DNA from: Isotricha intestinalis
Lineage: Eukaryota > Ciliophora > Litostomatea > Vestibuliferida > Isotrichidae
Reading direction: 5' to 3'
Assembly: GCA_023807065.1 (NCBI GenBank)
Contig: JAJJLU010003896.1
Coordinates: 1 to 25,432 of the forward strand
Length of the DNA: 25,432 bases
Positions 9,753-19,300 of this stretch are shown here, one piece after another; within the stretch, counting starts at the first letter, position 1, and every line of letters begins with the position of its first letter. The notes under the pieces are model-generated. The model made no database searches and was not told the DNA's origin. It saw only the letters and a list, made by a program, of their open reading frames with translations. The position numbers were made by a program, and so were the translations under genes.

Positions 9753-10677
9753 ATATTGTAAAATTATTACTATATGATAATAATAAATTATTTTTTAATT
9801 GAAGAAAACCAAATATTTTTTCTTGTTTTAAATCTAAAATTTTTTCACATTTATAATCTTTAATATTAAAAACATTAATATAAGAACTTAATCCAGAAGT
9901 CAAAAAAAGACCTTTATAATCCATAATAAAAATACCATAACATAAAAAATTATTATAAACTTCTTTAATAATTTCATTTTTATTAATATCAATAATAAAT
10001 AAAATATTTTTATATTCTCCTCCAGTAATTATTGTATTATTATTTAATCTTTTTAAAGCATTTGGAAAATGACATAAAGCTTTTTTAAAAACTTTATTTT
10101 TTTGATAAGTTTCTTTATTAAAAAATATTGTTCCAATATCTCCAGAAATAACTAATAAATTTTTATCATTTAAAATTAAACTTGAAAAAACTGTTCCTCT
10201 TATTTTTATATATGATATACATTGATGATAATTTTTATTTTTTATTTTATTCCATATTTTAATTATTAAATCATAAGAACATGTAATAATTTTTTCTTTA
10301 CAAATTAAATTTATATGATTTATACAATTATCATGTGCTTTTTCTATTTTTTCTATACATTTAAAAATATTATTTTCTTTTAACCAAAATTTTAAATTTT
10401 TTGCATTTGATGTTGTTATATAATTATTTTCATTTTCAATTAAAACATATGTTATTCCTTCTTTTGAATTATTTTCTTCTTCATTAATTTCTTGAATTAA
10501 ATTAAAATCTGAATCCCAAATTTTTATTGAATTATCTTTTGAAACAGAAATTATATTACCTGAAGGAAAAAAAGACATTTTATATATTATATTAGAATGA
10601 GCATTTAATACTTTTTTAATTTTAATTGTTTCAATTTTCACATTTTTAATTGTATTACTAGTTATATTATTTCCCAT
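9733..10677 (-). CDS. WD40-repeat protein, predicted N-myristoylated
   Basis: 314 residues, the size of one seven-bladed beta-propeller used as a protein-binding scaffold. Clear blades are LNAHSNIIYKMSFFPSGNII with KDNSIKIWD, EKAHDNCINHINLICKEKII with DLIIKIWN, and the closing NNFTIWNLSLK. The middle blades are weak. The start MGNNIT has Gly2 and Thr6, fitting an N-myristoylation signal, which would place it on membranes (inference). No partner domain is present. The stop lies inside the 21-bp hairpin, and the gene ends tail-to-tail with the esterase relic. The start lies 107 bp from the end of the next minus-strand gene. The exact WD40 subfamily is not recognised. Confidence 0.8.
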   Translation of the reverse strand: MGNNITSNTIKNVKIETIKIKKVLNAHSNIIYKMSFFPSGNIISVSKDNSIKIWDSDFNLIQEINEEENNSKEGITYVLIENENNYITTSNAKNLKFWLKENNIFKCIEKIEKAHDNCINHINLICKEKIITCSYDLIIKIWNKIKNKNYHQCISYIKIRGTVFSSLILNDKNLLVISGDIGTIFFNKETYQKNKVFKKALCHFPNALKRLNNNTIITGGEYKNILFIIDINKNEIIKEVYNNFLCYGIFIMDYKGLFLTSGLSSYINVFNIKDYKCEKILDLKQEKIFGFLQLKNNLLLSYSNNFTIWNLSLK

Positions 10678-10784
10678 AATGAAACAATAATTTAAATAAA
10701 TAATATATTATTAAATGAATAAAAACATAAAAACATAATTTATATAAATAATCATTTATATAATATATATTATTAAAATAATAA

Positions 10785-13700
10785 TTAACCTGATTCTACT
10801 TTTTCTAACCAATTTTCTAAATCAGGTGTTTCGAGTATAAAATTACTAGGAATAATTTCAATAAAATTAGTAGAAATTTTAATCATTTTTTTTAAAAAGG
10901 GAATATAAAAATAATACTGATAAAGAATATTTATAAAAGACCAACCAATCATTAAAACAAGTAATAAATTAGTATAATATTTAATAAATTTAGATTTCTT
11001 ATCAAAAGAATAATTTAATATACTATCAAATCTTTCATAAACAGGAATATAAAAATTATTAAAAGAATCTAGAATTTCAATATATTCATTTTGAGCAAAC
11101 ATTAAATAACCATTAATATTTTCATGAAATAAACGAAAGAAAAAAATATCAATTAATTTATCAATTTTCCTAATGATATAATTTTGAAAAGCATTAGTAT
11201 TATTTATAGAATGAACAATTTCTTTATTTGAACAATTAATATAATTTTCACTTTTTTCTTCATATAAAGCTAAACATGCATCAAGTAAAAAAGCATTATA
11301 ATAAAAAGAATTAAATTCATTAAATTCAGGTAAAGAATCATATAAATCATATGACAATGATTCATTTACTATATTATCTATATTTATTTCTAGTAAATCT
11401 GTAAAATTTGAAAAAATTGATTTCATTTGAAATAAATATACTGTTGTATAAAGAAATTGTTCTAATATATAAGTATGAGATTTTAATAAACTTGAATTAC
11501 TAAATATTAATTCTTTTGGTTTATGATAAAATACAAAAAGAAAAAAAATTGTTGTTATGAAATTAAGTGCAAAATATATTATTATAAATTTTTGAAAAGT
11601 TATTTTATTTAATTTTTGTCTATCAAGTGAAAATGTGTTGTTATTTTGGTTTATATTAATATTTAAAGTTTTATGAGATAATTTAAATTTTTTAGTTTTT
11701 TCATAAATAATCTGAATATTATTATTATGATCAGTAAGAGATTTATCACTTTCACTTTTTTTATCATCATTATTAGTTTTATTATGTAAATTAAAAAAAT
11801 TTTTACAAGGATAAAGTCTATCATTTAAATCAATTTTAAATTTTTTAATTTTTAAAATAATATTTTCCACATTATCTTGACTAATTTTAGTAACTTTCAT
11901 AATTCCATAATTTATTTGAGAAATAGCTAAGAAAGTAACAATTGCCATTATGAAAAAAAAGAATAAAGCAATAAAAGCAAAAACGAAAAGTAAAATTTGA
12001 AATAAAAAGAATAAATTATTACTGTAATTAAGATAATGACTTAATAAAATAGGAATAAAATGAATTAATTTAGGTAAAATATATTTAATAACTCCATTAA
12101 TAGAATTATAAGAAGTATAACTAACAATAAAAAAATTATCTTCAATATTATTATTATTATTAAAATTAAATAAATCATCAACACAAAATAAATAATAAGA
12201 ATTATAAAGAGAATTTTTAGCAATAACAGGAAAATAATCAGAATCATTCCAAGGAACTTCTATTTGATAATCATAAAACATTTTAAACCATACTTTGTTA
12301 ATTGGATCTTTAACAATATCTAAAACATATCTTTCTAAATAATTTATTTTTACCATTGATTCATTATACCATTTCTTTGCTTTTTCTTTTGAATATATTA
12401 TGAATTCTTTTTCTGAATTAAAACCATAATTTAATGTTATATTATAATTATAATATTTTACATAAAATAATATTGAATAATCTACTACTCTATTTACAAT
12501 TCTAATCATTAATATTTGTCCTGAAAATAATAAATTATTATATTCTCTAATAAAATCTAATTTTTTTTTTGATTTGTAATATAATTGATTATATAAAAAA
12601 ACGAATATAATTACAATTATAAGGAGTAAAAATGTTATTATTTTAAGATAAATTATTTTTTTTGATGTTACTTCATTTTGTAATATTTTATTCCTTGATT
12701 CTATTATTTTATTTAATTTTGATACATGATTATTAAATGAAGAACCTGGTGATAGTGAAGAATTTTCATCTGTTATTATTGATGTGTTTTCATTTATTTG
12801 TTCTCCATGAATTCTACTATTAAATTTTATACTATGATAATTTTGTTTTAATTTTCTTGTTAAATGATTATCTAAAGCCTTTAATTCTAAAAAATTTTTT
12901 ATATTTTCATCTAATTTTTTTTTCTCTGATTTGTTAATTTCATTTAGATTATTTAATGCATTTATTTTATCTTTTATTATTTTATGATTACAATAAGAAG
13001 GTAAATTTGAATCTGAATTTTCATTATAATAATCTTTTTGTTTATTATTATCAATACATCTAATTAAATAAAAGAAATTATTATTATGAAAAATTAATCT
13101 TTCAAAAGAAAAATTAAATCTAAAAGAAAGATAATTACTTTGAGTATTAGAATCAAATAAATTTTCAAGTTCTTCAAATTTTTCTTGTTGAAATAAAATT
13201 TGATATAATTGAATATTTTTTCTTCCATTAATTTGAAAATCAATTTTACTTTTTTTAAAAGTATGTTTACGATCAAATATAGGAGTATAATTAGGAGTAG
13301 CATTATCATCAGGAGTTTGATTAAATGAAAAAGGATTATAATTAACAAAATTATTTATATGTAAATTACTAAAACTAGGTTTTTCATCAGAAATATTACC
13401 TGTTACATTATTAATATTGTTAATATTATTAATATCATTAATTGCATTAATATTATGAACAATAGTTGAATTACCTATTTTATTGATTAATGTGGTATCA
13501 GCACAATTAATTTTAGAATCTTCATCAATAATATTATTGAATGCTGCTGATGAAAAATCACTATTATTATGTTGTTCAAAATGTCTTGTGCAATGAGAAT
13601 ATTTGATTAAAAATTCAGGAAATTTAATTTCATATTCTATTTCCATATTTTCATTTACTTCTATATTTTCATTAAAATCTGTATTACTTAAATCTGATGA

Positions 13701-16178
13701 TTTATTTTCATTTTCATTTTCATTTTCTTCTTCATCTAATAATAATTGCGTTTCTGATATTTCATCATATAATGATTTTCTCCTAGAATATAATACTGTA
13801 TTTTTTAATTTCTTATTTTCTTTAAAAAATGTTTTATAGAAACTGATAAAATTTTTACATATCATATAAAAAGGAATATTATTAAAAATAAATAAATTTT
13901 TATTATTTGAAATAGAAAATCTATCTTTTAATTTTCTGCTTAAACCTTGAATAATAAAGTCTTGATTTAATAAAATTATATCATCAATTTTATCTAAAAC
14001 TAGCATAGCAATATAATGAATATTTTCATTTAAAATAGGAAAAATTTTTAAATATTTTTGTAATTGAATAACAGAATTTGAACTATCTAAAGCGAAAATT
14101 TTATAAGATTCTTTATCTAATATTTTTTTTTCTCCTATATTATAATAATGTTTCATAAATTTATTATGTGAATTAGAAAAAATTTTAGGCATAAATTCAT
14201 TTATTTTTTTACCTCTTATTTTTTCATGATTACAATGAAAAATTTTTCCAAATTCTTCATTTGCTTTTTCAATTAAACCTTCTTTTCCATTTTCTCCATT
14301 AACAATAATTATTGCAGTATCTTCTTTAAATAAAATATTATAATAATTATTTATTATACTTTCATTTATATTTTCTTTTCTTCTTTTTATTATTTCTAAT
14401 TCATTGTTTAAATTTGAATTATCATTTATTTCATTTACATAATCTTTATAAATGTAAAAATAAATATTCAATCCTGGATACAATTCATATAATTTTTTCC
14501 ATAAATTTTCAATATTATTTTTTGATACTTTTATTTTTTCTATTATATCAAAAACTTTTTTAAAATAAATTACTTTAGGATTTTTACTTAAAGAAAAAAT
14601 CTCCCAAAATTCAATTCCTAAATCAAGATCATTATTAATTTCTTCAATAAATTGATCTCCAATGGTATGATATTTAAAAAATAAAGTAGGATTCATTTCT
14701 ATTAATTTAGAACATATTTCTCCTTCTTCTTTAAAATTATCATTTAATTTATTCGTTATTTTAATTTTTAATCTTTCTAATAAAAAATTTTCTTGCATAC
14801 TTAATTCCATTTCTTTAGCTCTGTTATAATAATATATACTTAAACAATTATTACCAATAACACTTAAATAATAATGAGATAAATTAATTAATAATTCAGG
14901 GAAAATAGTTTTAACAACTAAAAAATATTTAATCACATATAAAATATAATTTTTAAGAAAGATTTGATCAATAATAAAAGGAATTTTCCTATTAGACCAT
15001 TGATTAGTTTTAGGTAAATATATTTTTTGATTATTCTTTGTTATACATTTATTACTTGGACATTCAATTGAATGCATTTCTATTAAAGCTTTTAATAATG
15101 ATTTTGATTCTTGTCTGTCTTCTATTTCATTTGTTAAATTTAAAATAAAATTTATATAATATAATAAAAAATAAGGATTTGATATTTTATGATAAGGAAT
15201 TGTTTTCACTATTTTTATTATTATATTATTAAATATTATTCTAAAAAAAATTCCTATGAAGAAAGAAGATATTATATAAATTAATCCTTTTTGACTTGAA
15301 TTAACGTGGTAAAAAATATAAAAATAAATTGAAGAATATAAATTCATAAAATAAGTTAAACCATAAAAAATATTTGTACTTTTTCTATAATAAACTAATC
15401 TATTAATATAATAATAAAAAACAATACTTGAAGAAATAATATTCATAATAAAAAAAAAATCATGAGTTAATTCAGAAATTAAACCTAAAGCAAAAGAATC
15501 AATAATAGCTTTTAAATGTTGTAATAAAAATAATTTAGAAGTAATAGAATTAAAATTAGAATTTGAAAGTAAGAAATTATCTTCATAAAAATAATGAATA
15601 AATATACAAGTAATAGAAGAATAAATAATAGAAAGTAAACTAATTATTAAAGTTGTTAAATTATTTGATTGATCACATCTTATTTCAGGAATATTTGAAT
15701 TATAAATTTGATTAAAACAAAGCATTCGAGTAAAAAAATCAATAATAATATTAGATAAAATATAAATATTAACTTTAATAAAAAAATTTAGAAAATGTAA
15801 TGATTGAGTATAAGTTGTTTTTCTATTTGTTTTATATATCATAATAATATATAAAATAGTGAAAATAATATAATAAATTGATATACTATAAATTGCTAAA
15901 TTATAATATGATCTATTATAAAATAATAAAGCTTTAAATCTTATTATTCTTGCTATTTGAAATAAAAAATTATCAAAAATATTATTTTTATAATTAAGAA
16001 CTCCTGCTGGCTCTGTAAAATAAATTGATATATTTTGAAGGGAAAATATTACAAGAAAAAAAAATGATTTAAATATATCATTTGATTGATTTATTACTAA
16101 TAAATTCATTAAATACATAAATCTTTCTTTAAAGGATAAATCATCTGTATAATAAAGTTTTACTCTCTGTGGAGACAT
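10785..16178 (-). CDS. TmcB-like multi-membrane PAS sensor protein, paralogue A
   Basis: 1,797 residues. The N-terminal third is a multi-pass membrane region (about 30-330, some seven to eight hydrophobic segments). A cytosolic helical stretch follows, with a Cys pair (HSIECPSNKC) and FLLERLKIK. Then comes a PAS domain (about 610-725) with GKIFHCNHEKIRGKKINEFM and MPKIFSNSHNKF, typical of the Tiny-macrocysts (TmcB) family, and IIQGLSRKL. A low-complexity acidic and Asn-rich linker has ENENENEN and NINAINDINNINN. The C-terminal part has four membrane segments (near 1185, 1400, 1540 and 1745) flanking two large, probably external loops. It ends ETPDLENWLEKVESG, and no cyclase, kinase or other output domain is seen. 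The family is expanded in protists and its role is poorly known; a sensory role is inferred from PAS. It is head-to-head with paralogue B, and both start MS and share QSN, FSLQ/IQNISIYF and IPFY-ICKNFI-FY-TFF. Confidence 0.82.
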   Translation of the reverse strand: MSPQRVKLYYTDDLSFKERFMYLMNLLVINQSNDIFKSFFFLVIFSLQNISIYFTEPAGVLNYKNNIFDNFLFQIARIIRFKALLFYNRSYYNLAIYSISIYYIIFTILYIIMIYKTNRKTTYTQSLHFLNFFIKVNIYILSNIIIDFFTRMLCFNQIYNSNIPEIRCDQSNNLTTLIISLLSIIYSSITCIFIHYFYEDNFLLSNSNFNSITSKLFLLQHLKAIIDSFALGLISELTHDFFFIMNIISSSIVFYYYINRLVYYRKSTNIFYGLTYFMNLYSSIYFYIFYHVNSSQKGLIYIISSFFIGIFFRIIFNNIIIKIVKTIPYHKISNPYFLLYYINFILNLTNEIEDRQESKSLLKALIEMHSIECPSNKCITKNNQKIYLPKTNQWSNRKIPFIIDQIFLKNYILYVIKYFLVVKTIFPELLINLSHYYLSVIGNNCLSIYYYNRAKEMELSMQENFLLERLKIKITNKLNDNFKEEGEICSKLIEMNPTLFFKYHTIGDQFIEEINNDLDLGIEFWEIFSLSKNPKVIYFKKVFDIIEKIKVSKNNIENLWKKLYELYPGLNIYFYIYKDYVNEINDNSNLNNELEIIKRRKENINESIINNYYNILFKEDTAIIIVNGENGKEGLIEKANEEFGKIFHCNHEKIRGKKINEFMPKIFSNSHNKFMKHYYNIGEKKILDKESYKIFALDSSNSVIQLQKYLKIFPILNENIHYIAMLVLDKIDDIILLNQDFIIQGLSRKLKDRFSISNNKNLFIFNNIPFYMICKNFISFYKTFFKENKKLKNTVLYSRRKSLYDEISETQLLLDEEENENENENKSSDLSNTDFNENIEVNENMEIEYEIKFPEFLIKYSHCTRHFEQHNNSDFSSAAFNNIIDEDSKINCADTTLINKIGNSTIVHNINAINDINNINNINNVTGNISDEKPSFSNLHINNFVNYNPFSFNQTPDDNATPNYTPIFDRKHTFKKSKIDFQINGRKNIQLYQILFQQEKFEELENLFDSNTQSNYLSFRFNFSFERLIFHNNNFFYLIRCIDNNKQKDYYNENSDSNLPSYCNHKIIKDKINALNNLNEINKSEKKKLDENIKNFLELKALDNHLTRKLKQNYHSIKFNSRIHGEQINENTSIITDENSSLSPGSSFNNHVSKLNKIIESRNKILQNEVTSKKIIYLKIITFLLLIIVIIFVFLYNQLYYKSKKKLDFIREYNNLLFSGQILMIRIVNRVVDYSILFYVKYYNYNITLNYGFNSEKEFIIYSKEKAKKWYNESMVKINYLERYVLDIVKDPINKVWFKMFYDYQIEVPWNDSDYFPVIAKNSLYNSYYLFCVDDLFNFNNNNNIEDNFFIVSYTSYNSINGVIKYILPKLIHFIPILLSHYLNYSNNLFFLFQILLFVFAFIALFFFFIMAIVTFLAISQINYGIMKVTKISQDNVENIILKIKKFKIDLNDRLYPCKNFFNLHNKTNNDDKKSESDKSLTDHNNNIQIIYEKTKKFKLSHKTLNININQNNNTFSLDRQKLNKITFQKFIIIYFALNFITTIFFLFVFYHKPKELIFSNSSLLKSHTYILEQFLYTTVYLFQMKSIFSNFTDLLEINIDNIVNESLSYDLYDSLPEFNEFNSFYYNAFLLDACLALYEEKSENYINCSNKEIVHSINNTNAFQNYIIRKIDKLIDIFFFRLFHENINGYLMFAQNEYIEILDSFNNFYIPVYERFDSILNYSFDKKSKFIKYYTNLLLVLMIGWSFINILYQYYFYIPFLKKMIKISTNFIEIIPSNFILETPDLENWLEKVESG
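13392..13464. repeat. ATT/AAT-type low-complexity repeat inside paralogue A
   Basis: An imperfect trinucleotide run encodes alternating Asn/Ile residues (NINAINDINNINNINN) in the linker of the minus-strand TmcB-like protein. It is absent from the paralogue. Confidence 0.6.
13698..13736. repeat. short tandem TTTTCA repeat inside paralogue A
   Basis: Three to four copies of TTTTCA, then TTC units. Read on the minus strand they encode ENENENEN after DEEE in the acidic linker. A likely slippage site. Confidence 0.6.
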
Positions 16179-16343
16179 ATCTTTAATACTTTAAATTTAA
16201 TTTTTTTTAAGAGAGAATTTAGAAAATTTATTAAAAATTAAATATATTCTTTTCATGATTATTATTTAGTAAAATTAATTTATTCTTTTTATTTTTAATA
16301 TTTAAATTTACAAAATATTTGATGTTTAAAAATATTATATAAT
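16179..16343. promoter_or_regulatory. shared 165-bp region between divergent TmcB-like genes
   Basis: The starts of the two paralogues lie back to back, so this stretch must hold both promoters and 5' leaders unless transcripts begin elsewhere. It is AT-rich with poly-T and poly-A tracts. No convincing TATA box or trichomonad-type Inr element was found. Confidence 0.5.
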
Positions 16344-19300
16344 ATGAGTACAAGAGATCTAAAACTTTTTATAGAAGATGAAATCGATTTAAAAAAAAAG
16401 TTTATATTATTAATGGATAAACTTATCAACAATCAATCAAATGAATTAGATAATTTTATATTTTTAATTATATTTTCAATTCAAAATATATCAATTTATT
16501 TTCCTGAGAAAATAGGAGTTTTAAAAACAAGTAATAATACATTTGATAAAATATTAATTTATCTTGAAAAAATAATTCGTGTAAAATCTCTATTTTTTTA
16601 TCACAAAGATTATTATTTTATAATAATATTTCTTATATGTTTATATAATATATTTTTTACAATTTTATTTATATATTTATTATTTATAACAAATAGAGCA
16701 ACTCCATATAATTCAGCTTTTCAAATTTTCAATTTTTTAATTAAAATATCAATTTATTTATTATCAAATGTTACTCTTGATTTTTTTACTCATTTAATTT
16801 GTTTTCATAATGAATATAATAAATATATTCCAGAAATAAAATGTAATCAAAGTAATAATCTAATTTCTTTTATTATTTCTTTTATAACAGTTCTTTTCTC
16901 TCAATTATTTATAATTTTTATTCATTGTTTTTACGAAGATAATTTATATACTTCTGAATCAAGTTTTTCTTGTTCTTGTGATAATTTATTTTTATTTCAA
17001 CATTTAAATACAATTATCTCTTCATTTACATTAAGTTTATTTAATGAATTTCATCATGGATTTTTTTTTCTTATAAATTTTTCCTTTTCTGCTTTTCTAT
17101 TTTTTTATTATATTAATAGATTTATATATTATAATCCAGTTACCCATTTAATTTATGGTTTATCTTTTTTTTTAAATTTATACACTTCAATATATTTCTT
17201 CTTTTTTTATTATATAAAAATGAGTTATAAAGGTTTAATTTATTTAATATCATGTATTTTTGTTTCAGTCTTTTATATCAAATTACAAAACAATATTTTA
17301 GATAAAATAGTAAAAAAAACACCTTATCACAAATTAAATAATAGATTTTACTTATTATACTATATTAAATTTTTAATTGATTTAATAGAACAATCAAATT
17401 TAAATCCAGAAAAAAGAGCTTTATTAATTGGAATAATGGAAATTCATGCTATTGAATGTCCTAATCAAGAGTGTTTAACAAAAAATAAAAAAAAAATTTA
17501 TCTTCCTATTGATAATTCTTGGTCTGATAGAAGTAAATCTTTTATTTATGATAAAATCTTTTTAAAAACTTTTATTGTTGTTATTATTAATTATTATTTA
17601 AAAATTGATTTTTATACTCCTGAATTAGTCATTAATTTATCTCATTATTATTTGAATGTTATTGGAAATGTTTGTTTATGTATTTATCATTGTAAAAAAG
17701 TGAATCAAATGAATTTAAAATTAAAAGAAAAGTTTTTATTAGAAAGATTAAAAATTAAAATTGAATTAAAATTAATTAAAAGTTTAAAAGATGAAAATGA
17801 AGCTGTTTCAGATTTAGAAGATTTAAATACTACTTTTTATTATAAATATAATAATATTACTAAACAATTTATTAAGGAAATATATAAGGATTTAGATTTA
17901 AATATTGAATTTTGGGATCATTTTTCTATAAAAAAAAATCCTGAAATAATAGATTTAAATAAAGTCATTAAAGTAATAGAAAAAATAAATAATTCTAAAA
18001 ATGAAATAAAAAAATTATGGAAAAAAATGTTTGAAATTTATTCAGGAATAAATATATATTATTTATTATATTTAGAATATATTATAGAAATAAATGATGA
18101 TACTAAATTAAAAACTGAATTAGAAAGATATAAAAAAAAGAAAGAAAATTCAACTGAAAATATAATAATAAATTATTATAATATTTTATTTTCAAAAGAT
18201 ACAGGAATTGCAATAATAAATGGAGATAAAGGAAAAGAAGGAATAATTGAAAAAGTAAATTATTCCTTTGGAAAAATATTTCATTGTAATTCATCTAAAA
18301 TTAAAGGAAAATATATAAATGATTTTATGCCTAATATATTTTCTAAAGATCATATTAAGGCAATGAAAAATTTTTTTGATAATGGAAAAAAAATATTAAT
18401 TAATAAAGGTAATAGTAAAATATTTGGTTTAGATAAAAATAAATCTATTTTACAATTAGAAATTAGTATTAAAATATTTCCTATTTTAAATGATTATTTA
18501 TATTATATTGGTTTATTAACTTTAGATAAAGTAGATGATATAATATTAATAGATTCTAATTTTATTATTCAAGGAATGAGTAGAAAATTAGTTAAAAAGT
18601 TTCAAATAACAAATGATAATTTATTTATTGAAAATGAAATACCTTTTTATATAATATGTAAAAATTTTATTAGATTTTATAGAACTTTTTTTAATCAAAA
18701 TAAAAAATCAATAAAGAAAAAACAAATAAGAAATTCTTTTATAACAAATTCAATTCAACCTTTTTATCATGATGACCATAAAATTGTATTAAAAGATGAA
18801 TATGATATTGATATTTCTACCATTGAAGATAATAAGAATCAACAGATAAATATAGAAAATATAGAAGATATAAATGAAAATATGGAAATTGAATATGAAA
18901 TAAAATTTCCTTATTTTTTATCTAAATATTCTTATATAACAAATAATTTAGAAAAAGAATTAAATAATCATTCAAATATATCTGAATTAAATTCTCAAAA
19001 TGAAAATGAGAATTTAAGTAGTTTAAATAATGATAGTAAAATTAATAAAGAAATTGATGAAGAAGATACTCCTTTAATAATAAGATCAAGTAGAGAAACT
19101 AATAATTATCAAAATTCTTCTTTTTATAAAAATTCAAAACTTTTTTTAAGAACTCCAGTAAATACTCCTTTTGAATGTTCTGATATTTCTTTTAATAATC
19201 AACCAAATATTGTTTTTTATGATTATGGAAAAACTAAAACAAAACAAGAAATTAATTATGAAAATGAAGGAAAGAAAAAATTAGATTTATATAAAAATTT

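Noticed and set aside
12065..12247. Short hydrophobic frames at 12065-12247, 13094-13348 and 18103-18294
   Set aside because: They overlap the TmcB-like genes in other frames and consist of Leu/Ile runs produced by AT-rich composition.
13603..13839. 78-codon Ser/Phe-rich plus-strand frame
   Set aside because: It is the antisense of the acidic linker of paralogue A; the repeat TTTTCA gives Ser-Phe by composition.
16179..16343. Trichomonad-type initiator (Inr) element in the shared promoter
   Set aside because: TCA-pyrimidine-like matches are common in AT-rich DNA and none sits convincingly just before either start.
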